From the NCBI GenBank assembly GCA_023436025.1, contig JAEZKX010000066.1, positions 1-9,997 of the forward strand: a stretch of DNA of 9,997 nt, given 5' to 3'. Shown one piece after another: positions 1-6,290 of the stretch. The DNA comes from Pseudomonadota bacterium (GTDB lineage Bacteria; Pseudomonadota; Gammaproteobacteria; Burkholderiales; Burkholderiaceae_C). Made by a program: the position numbers and the translations under genes. Under the pieces are notes generated by a model. The model was not told the origin of the DNA, searched no databases, and saw only the letters and a list, made by a program, of their open reading frames with translations. Each line of letters starts with the position of its first letter. Position 1 is the first letter of the stretch.

Positions 1-330
1 GCGTACGCCGGCCCGGAGCCCGACCGCGGCATCGAGCGCGCCTGGCACACGCTGGCCTCGGCCCACGGGGCGCTCCGGGTCGAGGACCTGGTGCTCGGCT
101 CTGGCTTGAGCCACCGGCACTACCTCAGCCCCTTCCGCGCCGAGGTCGGGCTCGCGCCCAAGCTCGCCGCGCAGGTGCTGCGCTTCGAGCGCGCCACGCA
201 GCGGCTCGCCCACGGCTCGTCGCTCGCGGATGTCGCGCACGGCGCCGGCTTCGCCGACCAGAGCCACATGACGCGCCTGTTCTCGCGCCAGTTCGGCTAC
301 ACCCCGGGCGCCTGGCAGCGCCTGCAATAA
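1..330 (+). CDS. AraC-family transcriptional regulator, C-terminal part (5' end outside window)
   Basis: The frame is open from base 1 and ends at TAA 328-330, giving about 109 residues of the C-terminal DNA-binding domain. Two helix-turn-helix units of the HTH_18/AraC type are visible. The first is around the segment VEDLVLGSGLSHRHYLSPFR. The second is around SLADVAHGAGFADQSHMTRL and runs into the family signature RLFSRQFGYTPGAWQ, ending close to the C-terminus as is usual. An internal ATG at 91 is not the true start because the domain extends upstream of it. AraC proteins bind promoter DNA as activators or repressors, and their effector domain is N-terminal and not visible here. It lies 39 nt upstream of the B3/B4 gene on the same strand, so the two could be co-transcribed. 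Its targets cannot be inferred. Confidence 0.93.
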   Translation, partial: AYAGPEPDRGIERAWHTLASAHGALRVEDLVLGSGLSHRHYLSPFRAEVGLAPKLAAQVLRFERATQRLAHGSSLADVAHGAGFADQSHMTRLFSRQFGYTPGAWQRLQ

Positions 331-369
331 CGTTCAAGACACGCGGCGCGGCAGGCGCCACAGTGCAGC

Positions 370-1065
370 ATGCACTTCAGCCACCATCCCGACCTCCGGG
401 CCCGTTACCCGGAACTGGCCGCCGGCGCGCTCGCCGCCCGCGGCATCCACGCGGACGCCGACGTGTCCGGCCCGCTCGCGCACCACGAAGGCATGGCGCG
501 GGAGCGCCTGCGCGCCGCGGGGTCCGAATCGGAGCTGCCGGAGATCCAGGCCTGGCGCCGCGCGTTCGCCGGCATGGGCCTGAAGCCCACGCAGTACCGC
601 TGCGCCTCCGAGTCGCTGCTGCGTCGCCTGCGCAAGGAGGGGTCGCTGCCGCGCATCCATCCGCTGGTCGATGTCTGCAATGCGATCTCGATGGCCCACG
701 CGATACCGGTGGCGGTGCTTGACACCGCGCAGGTCGCGCAGTGGCTGCAGGTGCGCTTCTCCCGCGGCGACGAACGCTACCTCACCTTCTCCGGCGCGGT
801 GGAGCACCCCGAGCCCGGCGAGGTGACCTTCGTCGACGCCGCGGGCAACGCGCATGCGCGGCGCTGGACCCATCGCCAGAGCGGGCTGTCGGCGGTGCGG
901 GCGGACACGCGCGAAGTGCTCATCGTCGCCGAGGCACTGCATGCGGCGGGGCCCGCGGCGGTGCGAGACGTCCTCGCGGCGATCGCCGCCGCCCTGGAGG
1001 CGGGCTGGGGTGCGGACTGCAAGGCGGCCATCCTGGCTCCGGAATCGCCGCGGTTCGAGTTCTGA
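370..1065 (+). CDS. B3/B4 domain-containing protein (tRNA synthetase editing-like, COG3382 type)
   Basis: This is a 231-residue cytoplasmic protein with no signal peptide or membrane segment. The region from about residue 70 to 185 matches the free-standing B3/B4 fold related to the editing module of the phenylalanyl-tRNA synthetase beta chain. The recognisable pattern is KPTQYRCASESLLRRL, then a GSLPRIHPLVDVCNAISMAH stretch, then the RFSRGDERYLTFSG strand and the RRWTHRQSGLSAVRADTREV segment near the end. By homology with the synthetase editing domain it may bind or hydrolyse a misacylated tRNA or amino-acid-like substrate, but stand-alone members are poorly characterised. No strong Shine-Dalgarno sequence is seen before ATG 370. 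The start is supported by the protein beginning normally and by the 39-nt gap to the regulator. The stop codon lies in a palindrome shared with the convergent kinase gene. Confidence 0.88.
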   Translation: MHFSHHPDLRARYPELAAGALAARGIHADADVSGPLAHHEGMARERLRAAGSESELPEIQAWRRAFAGMGLKPTQYRCASESLLRRLRKEGSLPRIHPLVDVCNAISMAHAIPVAVLDTAQVAQWLQVRFSRGDERYLTFSGAVEHPEPGEVTFVDAAGNAHARRWTHRQSGLSAVRADTREVLIVAEALHAAGPAAVRDVLAAIAAALEAGWGADCKAAILAPESPRFEF

Positions 1066-1075
1066 GCGCGCTCAG
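1062..1075. other. Perfect 14-bp palindrome spanning two convergent stop codons
   Basis: CTGAGCGCGCTCAG reads the same on both strands. It contains the TGA stop of the B3/B4 gene (1063-1065) and, on the other strand, the TGA stop of the histidine kinase gene (1072-1074). Only 6 bp separate the two genes. It could fold as a 5- to 6-bp stem in either transcript and act as a small bidirectional end signal, but there is no T-tract on either side, so intrinsic termination is not demonstrated. Confidence 0.45.
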
Positions 1076-3510
1076 CCCTGCGGCAGCGCGAAGAAGAAGG
1101 TCGCCCCCACTCCCACCGCGCCCTCGGCCCGCACGCTGCCGCCCTGGCGCGAGATGGCGCGCGCCACGGTGGCCAGGCCGATGCCGGTGCCGGGGAACTG
1201 GTCGGCATCGTGCAGGCGCTGGAAGGTGCCGAACAGGCGGTCGGCGTAGGCCATGTCGAAGCCGGCGCCGTTGTCGCGCACGAAGATCTCGCCCGCCGCC
1301 GTGCGGCCCACCTCGATGCGCGCCACCGGCTTCTCCGACGTGAACTTCCAGGCGTTGCCCAGCAGGTTCTCCATCACCGAGCGCATCAGCCGCACGTCGC
1401 CCTGCACCGACAGGCCGGGCTGCACGTCCCACGCCACGCGCCGCTGCGGCTGGTCGCCCTGCAGGCGCTGGAGGATCTCGACGGCCATGTCGCTCAGGTT
1501 GACGGCCGAGCGGATCATCTGGACCTCGGACACACGGGCCAGCGCCAGCAGGCCCTCGATCAGCTGCGCCATGGTGTCGGCATTGGAGCGGATGCGTGAC
1601 AGGTAGTGGCGCGCCCGCGCGCCGTCGGGGGCCGCGAGCGCCTCCTCCAGCAGCCGGCCGAAGGACTGGATGCGCTGCAGCGGCGACTGCAGGTCGTGCG
1701 ACACCGAATACGCGAAGGACTCCAGCTGCTCGTTGGCCAGCCGCAGCGCGGCTTCGTTGGCCACCAGCTGGCTGGTGCGCTGGCTGATCTTCTCCTCCAG
1801 CCCGGTGTTCAGCTGGCGGATCTCCTCCAGCATGCGCATGCGCGGCGTGATGTCCTGCTGCGCGCCCTGGATGCCCACCACCTTGCCGGAGGCGTCCAGC
1901 ACTGGCTGGCCGATGGAGCGCAGCCACACCTGGCGTCCGGTCGGCGTCACCATCTCCACCTCGATGTCGAAGGGCCGGCCGTGGTCGATGCAGTCCTGCA
2001 GCGCCCGCAGGCTGCCGGCCAGCGAGTTGGGCGCGAACAGCGCGATCACCTCCTGCAGCGTGGGCTCGTCTTCGGCCGGCATGTCGAGGATGGCCGCTGC
2101 CTCCTCCGACCAGCGCATGCGCTGCGTGGCCAGGTCGAAGCGCCAGCCACCCATGCGCGCCAGCCGCCCCGCCATCCTGAGCACCTCGGCCTGGTCGTGC
2201 AGGCGCGCCTGCGCCTGCTTCAGGTCGTCGACGTCGGTGGCGGTTCCGTACCAGCCGTCGCGGCCCGATTCGCGGAACGGCACCGCGCGCAGCAGTTGCC
2301 AGCGGTAGGCGCCGTCGCCGTAGCGCACGCGGACTTCGACCTCGATCTCCTGCCCCGTGGCGATGCGCTCGCGCAGCGTCTGCACGGTGCGCTCGCGGTC
2401 GGCCGGATGCAGCAGCTCCTGCCAGCCGCTGCCCAGGGCGCTTTCCGCGGGCAGGCCCGTCATCTCGGTCCAGCGGCGGTTGACGAACTCGACCACGCCG
2501 CGCGCGTCGGACATGAACACGATCTGCGGCATGGCATGCGCCAGCTGGCGGAAGCGCCGCTCGCTCTGGGCGCGGCTGCTGACCTGCTTCTGCAACTGCA
2601 TCGCCAGGCCCGACGCGATCAGCAGTGCGGCCGCCCAGATGCCGCCGGACAGCATCGCCAGGCGCCGCCACGGCGCCAGCACCTCGGTGACGCCCGAGCC
2701 CACCGCCACCAGCAGCTGCGGATAGGCGGGCAGCACCCGGTAGGCGACGATGCGCTCCACGCCGTCGACCGGGCTCCTGCGGGTGTACACGCCGGCGTCG
2801 CCGTTCTGCAGGAACTGCGTGAACAGCGGCTGGGTCGAGAAATCGCGGCCGACCACGGAGGCGTCGGCGGGGCTGCGGACGATCTGCTGGCCATTGCGGT
2901 GGTAGAGCACCACCGCGCCGCTGCTGCCCAGGTCCATGCTGCGCCACAGCTCCTCGAAGTACGGCGGTTCGACGGCGGCCGTGATCACGCCGCTGAGCAT
3001 GCCGTCGTCGTTGCGGATGGGCCGCGACACGCTGAACAGCCAGGTGCCGGTGGTGCGGCTGCGGATCAACGGCCCGACATAGGTGCCGATGGCAGGATCG
3101 CGGCGGTAGACCTGGAAGTAGTCGCGGTCGCCCACGGTCTTGCCGATGTTGCCCTCGTCGGAGTCCTGGACGATCCGCCCCTGCGGGTCCAGCACCCAGA
3201 TCGCCCGCACGAAGGGCAGGTCCTGCAGCTGCGCGCGCAGCAGGGGCCGGGCGCGCTGCGCGTCCAGCAGGCCGGCGGCGCGCAGCAGTTCCAGGCTGCC
3301 GATCGCCAGCTCCAGCCGCGAATCGACCGCCTGCAGGGTGCGCGCGGCCTGCTCGGCGATCACCTGGGACAGCGCCTCGGTGCGCTCCTGCGCCGCGCGG
3401 ATGGCCTCGGCGCGGACGTACAGGAGGGCCGGCACCAGCAGCATGCCGGTCAGCAAGGCGAACACCAGCACCAGCCAGGTGGCACGGGGCAGGTGCGCGG
3501 CCCCTTTCAA
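1072..3510 (-). CDS. Membrane-bound PAS sensor histidine kinase with extracellular double-Cache domain
   Basis: This 812-residue protein has the following order: short cytoplasmic N-terminus; TM1 about 11-31; periplasmic double-Cache-type sensor about 35-282, with the WVLDPQGRIVQDS strand and GDRDYFQVYRRDP motif typical of dCache_1; TM2 about 284-304; PAS about 315-432; second PAS about 440-555, with coiled linkers; HisKA about 596-660; HATPase_c about 705-812. The H-box is SVSHDLQSPLQ with H605 as the expected phospho-acceptor. The N-box is MENLLGNAWKFT (N719), the G1 box DNGAGFD starts at D746, and the G2 box is GTGIGLA. All key catalytic residues are present. The expected role is sensing a small periplasmic ligand and phosphorylating a response regulator. 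No receiver domain is fused and no regulator gene is adjacent. The start is a TTG at 3510 preceded by GGTGG 4-5 nt upstream. No ATG or GTG upstream in frame is available, and the next ATG (residue 23) would cut TM1. Confidence 0.93.
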   Translation of the reverse strand: MKGAAHLPRATWLVLVFALLTGMLLVPALLYVRAEAIRAAQERTEALSQVIAEQAARTLQAVDSRLELAIGSLELLRAAGLLDAQRARPLLRAQLQDLPFVRAIWVLDPQGRIVQDSDEGNIGKTVGDRDYFQVYRRDPAIGTYVGPLIRSRTTGTWLFSVSRPIRNDDGMLSGVITAAVEPPYFEELWRSMDLGSSGAVVLYHRNGQQIVRSPADASVVGRDFSTQPLFTQFLQNGDAGVYTRRSPVDGVERIVAYRVLPAYPQLLVAVGSGVTEVLAPWRRLAMLSGGIWAAALLIASGLAMQLQKQVSSRAQSERRFRQLAHAMPQIVFMSDARGVVEFVNRRWTEMTGLPAESALGSGWQELLHPADRERTVQTLRERIATGQEIEVEVRVRYGDGAYRWQLLRAVPFRESGRDGWYGTATDVDDLKQAQARLHDQAEVLRMAGRLARMGGWRFDLATQRMRWSEEAAAILDMPAEDEPTLQEVIALFAPNSLAGSLRALQDCIDHGRPFDIEVEMVTPTGRQVWLRSIGQPVLDASGKVVGIQGAQQDITPRMRMLEEIRQLNTGLEEKISQRTSQLVANEAALRLANEQLESFAYSVSHDLQSPLQRIQSFGRLLEEALAAPDGARARHYLSRIRSNADTMAQLIEGLLALARVSEVQMIRSAVNLSDMAVEILQRLQGDQPQRRVAWDVQPGLSVQGDVRLMRSVMENLLGNAWKFTSEKPVARIEVGRTAAGEIFVRDNGAGFDMAYADRLFGTFQRLHDADQFPGTGIGLATVARAISRQGGSVRAEGAVGVGATFFFALPQG

Positions 3511-3737
3511 GGCGCCACCGGTGCGGCAATCGAACGACGCATGCGCCCATTGTCCGCGTAAACGGACGAGTCGCCGCCCGCAACCGGCAAGCGGCGCGCC
3601 GGGGCCGTCAGGGCGTGATCCACGCGGCCCCCACCTCCCAGCCGGCCGTCAGGCTCTCGCGCCCTCGGCTGACACCGGCAGGCATGGCCGGGCTGATGAA
3701 ATCCCCTCACCCTTTTTCAACGACAACGGAGCCCACC
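3511..3737. promoter_or_regulatory. Divergent intergenic region between the kinase and the 71-residue gene
   Basis: These 227 bp separate divergently transcribed genes and must hold a promoter for each. I could not identify a convincing -35/-10 pair by eye. The visible structure is a small inverted repeat GTCCG-CGTAAA-CGGAC at 3552-3567, about 42 bp upstream of the kinase start, and a CTGACA hexamer near 3670 that could be a -35 element for the rightward gene but lacks a good -10 partner. No RNA gene is apparent. Confidence 0.35.
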
Positions 3738-3953
3738 ATGACGCAGCAAGCCACCGTCCGGGGAGAAGTCTCCTTCCGCGCCGGCGACGGCGTCCTGATG
3801 CCCATTCCCGACGGCCCGGTCTCGATCGAGATCGCCGACGACAGCGTGATCCTGGGCTGGGAGGACGGTCCCGGCAACGCCGTATCGGCAGCCATCACGC
3901 GTGACGAATACGAGCGCTACGTGCGCGAGGGCAAGATCCGGGTCACCGGATGA
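3738..3953 (+). CDS. Small conserved-looking hypothetical protein (71 aa)
   Basis: This is a 71-residue acidic soluble protein without signal peptide or membrane segment. I recognise no named domain. It looks like a small beta-rich protein: alternating stretches (RGEVSFRAGDGVLMPIPDGP, VSIEIADDSVILGWED) are followed by a short helical tail with TRDEYERYVREGKIRV. ATG 3738 is chosen because a GGAG lies 5-6 nt upstream and the sequence starts cleanly. The frame extends upstream to an ATG at 3615, but that extension is rich in Pro/Arg/Ala, unlike a real N-terminus. The gene ends 28 nt before the methyltransferase start and may share a transcript with it. Function is unknown. Confidence 0.75.
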   Translation: MTQQATVRGEVSFRAGDGVLMPIPDGPVSIEIADDSVILGWEDGPGNAVSAAITRDEYERYVREGKIRVTG

Positions 3954-3956
3954 CGC

Positions 3957-3984
3957 CATGCGGGCATGGTATGTTGCCCGCATG
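3957..3984 (+). promoter_or_regulatory. Perfect 10-bp inverted repeat enclosing the methyltransferase start codon
   Basis: The arms CATGCGGGCA (3957-3966) and TGCCCGCATG (3975-3984) are exact reverse complements around an 8-nt loop TGGTATGT. The structure begins 3 nt after the TGA of the 71-residue gene. Its right arm ends with the ATG (3982-3984) chosen as start of the methyltransferase, and its left arm contains the in-frame alternative ATG at 3958. As RNA it would be a stable GC-rich hairpin hiding both start codons. As DNA it could be a dimeric repressor site. There is no T-tract, so a simple terminator is less likely. Confidence 0.7.
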
Positions 3985-4824
3985 TACAAGCTGACCCGCC
4001 GGCTCGCAGCCGGCATCGCACTCGCCTTGGGCGCCCTGGCGGCGCAGGCCCAGGCACCCGTCCTGGAGGAAGTCCCGTTCATCACCTCGCCGGACAACGT
4101 CACGCTGGAGATGCTGCGCGTGGCCGGCGTGCGCGCCGGCGACCATGTGATCGACCTGGGCTCCGGCGACGGCCGCATCGTCATCCTGGCTGCCAGGCGC
4201 TTCGGCGCCACCGGCATGGGCGTGGAGATCGTGCCGGACCTGGTGCAACAGAGCCTGCGCAACGCGCGCGATGCCGGCGTGGCCGACAAGGTGGAGTTCC
4301 GCGTGCAGGACCTGTTCCAGACCGAGCTGGACGCCGCCTCCGTCGTCACCATGTACCTGCTGCCCGAGGTGAACCTGCAGCTGCGCCCACGCCTGCTTCA
4401 GCTCAAGCCGGGCACGCGCGTGGTGTCCCACGACTGGGACATGGGCGACTGGCAGCCGGACCAGACCACCACGGTGGCGGTGCCGGACAAGAAGGTGGGG
4501 CTGGAGAAATCGAGCCGCATCCACCTGTGGACCGTGCCGGCACGGGTGGACGGCCTGTGGTGCGGTACGGGGCCGCTGCGCGAGTTCAGCCTGCAGCTGG
4601 TGCAACGCTACCAGCAGTTCGACGCCAAGCTCACGCGGCGCGGCCGCACGCGCGAGCTGACCGGCACCATCGAGGGGACAATGCTGCGCACGCCCGAGAC
4701 CAAGGTGGGCTCGCTGGTGCTGGAAGCGCGCGGCGACGAACTGATCGTCGCCGGCGGCAGCGGCCCGATCGCGCTGGCGCGCGGACAGGCCTTCAAGCGG
4801 GCTGCCGCCAACGGCTGTGGGTGA
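3982..4824 (+). CDS. Predicted exported class I SAM-dependent methyltransferase
   Basis: This is a 280-residue protein. Residues 1-24 look like a Sec signal peptide: MYKLTRR basic region, a hydrophobic Leu/Ala core, and an AQA-type cleavage site around 22-25. The Rossmann-fold methyltransferase follows. Motif I is VIDLGSGDGRIV (56-67), the acidic ribose-binding residue of motif II is E82 in GMGVEIVPD, and a D110-L-F segment and MYLLPEVN follow. SHDWDMGDWQPD (149-160) is typical of the family that includes FAM173-like lysine methyltransferases. Residues about 190-280 form an additional beta-rich region with no named domain, containing C194 and C279. ATG 3982 is preferred over ATG 3958 and the longer frame from 3901 because only it puts a proper signal peptide at the N-terminus. 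The substrate is unknown. Export is odd for an enzyme needing cytoplasmic SAM. Confidence 0.88.
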   Translation: MYKLTRRLAAGIALALGALAAQAQAPVLEEVPFITSPDNVTLEMLRVAGVRAGDHVIDLGSGDGRIVILAARRFGATGMGVEIVPDLVQQSLRNARDAGVADKVEFRVQDLFQTELDAASVVTMYLLPEVNLQLRPRLLQLKPGTRVVSHDWDMGDWQPDQTTTVAVPDKKVGLEKSSRIHLWTVPARVDGLWCGTGPLREFSLQLVQRYQQFDAKLTRRGRTRELTGTIEGTMLRTPETKVGSLVLEARGDELIVAGGSGPIALARGQAFKRAAANGCG

Positions 4825-4827
4825 GCA

Positions 4828-4846
4828 CGGCCGGCCCGTTCGGCCG
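4828..4846 (+). terminator. GC-rich hairpin just after the methyltransferase stop
   Basis: CGGCCG (4828-4833) and CGGCCG (4841-4846) pair around a 7-nt loop, starting 3 nt after the methyltransferase stop codon. No T-tract follows. It could be a weak terminator or RNA-stabilising element, or simply a consequence of the high GC content. Confidence 0.25.
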
Positions 4847-4875
4847 CGCGCCCTCCCGTGCCCGCACAGCCCGGC

Positions 4876-5784
4876 ATGAGCGGCCTGTGGATCGGCTGCG
4901 TCCTCTGGGCGGCGCTCGCGCAGACGGTGCGCAACGCGGCCCAGCGCTCGCTGGTGGCCCAGGCCGGCACCCTGGGCGCCACCTTGGCGCGCTTTCTCTA
5001 CGGCCTGCCCTTCGCGGCGCTGGTCGTGGCGGTGCTGCACCTGCTGCCCGCCACCGCCGCGCCGATGCCGTCGTTCGGCGTGGACTACTTCGGCTGGCTG
5101 CTGCTGGGCGCCTTCGGGCAGCTGGCGGCCACCGCCTTCCTGCTGGCCGCGATGAAGCAGCGCAACTTCGTCATCGGCGTCGCCTACTCCAAGACCGACG
5201 CGCTGCAGGTCGCGCTGTTCGGCACCCTGTTCCTGGGAGAGCTGCCAGGCTGGGCCACGCTGCTGGCGATGGCGCTGGCCACCGCCGGCGTGATCATGCT
5301 GTCGCTGCCGCCGCGGCGCGAGGCCTTGCAGAAGACGCCGCTCACCGGCGCCGCGGCGCTCTACGGCCTGGCCTCGGGCGCGGGCTTCGCGCTGTCGGCG
5401 GTCGGCTACCGCGGCGCCGCGCTGCAGTTGCCCGGCGTGTCGCCCCTGCTGATCGGCGCCTGGGGCGTGCTGCTGGCGCAGGCCGCGCAGACCATCACGC
5501 TGGGCGGCTGGCTGGCCCTGCGCTCGCCGCAGGCGCTGCGCGCGCTGGCCGGCGCCTGGAAGGTGTCGCTGGTCGCCGGCGCCACCGGCGCGCTGGCGTC
5601 GATCGGCTGGTTCACCGCCTTCGCCCTGACCACCGCCGCCAACGTCCGCACGCTGGGCATGGTGGAGGTGGTCTTCAGCTACCTCGTGTCGCGCCGCCTG
5701 CTGCGCGAGAAGCTGTCGCCGCTCGAGCAGGGCGGGCTGGTGCTCGTGGTGACCGGCCTCCTGTGCATGGGCCTGCGCGCCTGA
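4876..5784 (+). CDS. EamA/DMT-superfamily transporter
   Basis: This 302-residue, highly hydrophobic inner-membrane protein has about ten predicted membrane segments arranged as two EamA-type halves. The first half contains QRNFVIGVAYSKTDALQVAL, then FLGELPGWATLLAMALATAGVIML. The second half repeats the pattern with ANVRTLGMVEVVFSYLVSRR and KLSPLEQGGLVLVVTGLLCM, ending at the C-terminus as is normal. Such carriers usually export small metabolites or amino acids, or take them up, driven by a proton or substrate gradient; the substrate here cannot be named. ATG 4876 is chosen because it starts just before TM1. A GTG at 4858 would add six residues, and neither has a clear Shine-Dalgarno sequence. 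It follows the methyltransferase by about 50 nt on the same strand. Confidence 0.92.
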   Translation: MSGLWIGCVLWAALAQTVRNAAQRSLVAQAGTLGATLARFLYGLPFAALVVAVLHLLPATAAPMPSFGVDYFGWLLLGAFGQLAATAFLLAAMKQRNFVIGVAYSKTDALQVALFGTLFLGELPGWATLLAMALATAGVIMLSLPPRREALQKTPLTGAAALYGLASGAGFALSAVGYRGAALQLPGVSPLLIGAWGVLLAQAAQTITLGGWLALRSPQALRALAGAWKVSLVAGATGALASIGWFTAFALTTAANVRTLGMVEVVFSYLVSRRLLREKLSPLEQGGLVLVVTGLLCMGLRA

Positions 5785-5857
5785 GGCGGGGCGGGGGCGC
5801 CGCGTCCGATGGCCGGAAGGACGGCACGGCCTGAGGCGCTTCCTACACAGGATCAGC

Positions 5858-5950
5858 ATGGACACGCACGCGGCTTCCCGGTACAAGGAGGGCAGCATTG
5901 CAGGCATGCCCATCGCTGCTTCCCGGTGGGTGGAGTGGAACCCGACATGA
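5858..5950 (+). CDS. Possible 30-codon leader ORF overlapping the next start by ATGA
   Basis: ATG 5858 has AGGA 5 nt upstream and opens a 30-codon frame. Its TGA (5948-5950) overlaps the ATG (5947-5949) of the downstream membrane protein as ATGA, the classic arrangement for translational coupling. The peptide begins MDTHAASRYKEG and contains an AASR motif twice, encoded by a 10-bp direct repeat GCTTCCCGGT (5873-5882 and 5918-5927). It lacks a run of one amino acid as seen in attenuation leaders. It may be a real small gene, a coupling leader, or chance; no homologue is recognised. Confidence 0.3.
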   Translation: MDTHAASRYKEGSIAGMPIAASRWVEWNPT

Positions 5951-6261
5951 GCTTCGGCACGCTGCTGTACCGCTACTTCTTCTTCGGCTGGCTGTTCCGC
6001 GATGTCAATCGCGGCAACCTGCTCGAACGCGCCGCCGCCTGGCGCCACAACCGCCAGCAGGCCCGCTGGCTGCCGACCTACCTGCGGCGCTGGCTGTGGT
6101 GCATGGCGGCCTTCTACGCGCTGGGCTGCCTGTTCGAATGGCTGCTGCAGGTGCCGGCCGCGGCCGTGCTGTTCTACATTGCCGCCGCCGTTTCGGTCCC
6201 GATCAGTGCCGTGACCGGCGCCGCCTGGGTGGGGCTCAAGGTCCTGCCCGCGCAGGGCTGA
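5947..6261 (+). CDS. Small membrane protein, unknown function (104 aa)
   Basis: This 104-residue protein starts MSFGTLLYRYFFFGWLFRDV, an aromatic-rich amphipathic or membrane-associated N-terminus. A basic stretch follows (AWRHNRQQARW, residues 31-41), then two hydrophobic segments at about 48-67 and 71-95. The positive charge before the first segment suggests that this part stays in the cytoplasm. ATG 5947 is chosen because a GGTGGAG-like purine run lies about 10 nt upstream and the N-terminus is sensible there; the frame continues upstream to 5809 with low-complexity residues. It converges with the LysR gene across a 29-bp gap that shows no clear terminator. No named family is recognised, so function is open. 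Confidence 0.75.
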   Translation: MSFGTLLYRYFFFGWLFRDVNRGNLLERAAAWRHNRQQARWLPTYLRRWLWCMAAFYALGCLFEWLLQVPAAAVLFYIAAAVSVPISAVTGAAWVGLKVLPAQG

Positions 6262-6290
6262 CCCGTCCCTCCACGTCCCGCCACGTCCTT

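Noticed and set aside
1606..3561. Long plus-strand open frame (about 651 codons) antisense to the histidine kinase.
   Set aside because: The translation is His/Gln/Arg/Ala-rich with no recognisable domain, while the minus strand in the same interval encodes a complete kinase. Long antisense open frames are expected at this GC content.
920..3583. Minus-strand open frame of about 887 codons overlapping the kinase in another frame.
   Set aside because: It is an Arg/Ala/Gly/Pro-rich shadow of the true kinase frame and shows no PAS, HisKA or HATPase motifs.
6271..6290. Tandem CCACGTCC repeat in the gap between the small membrane protein and LysR genes.
   Set aside because: It has only two short units, 8 of 10 bases matching, with no symmetry or T-tract. 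Not enough to call a terminator or binding site.
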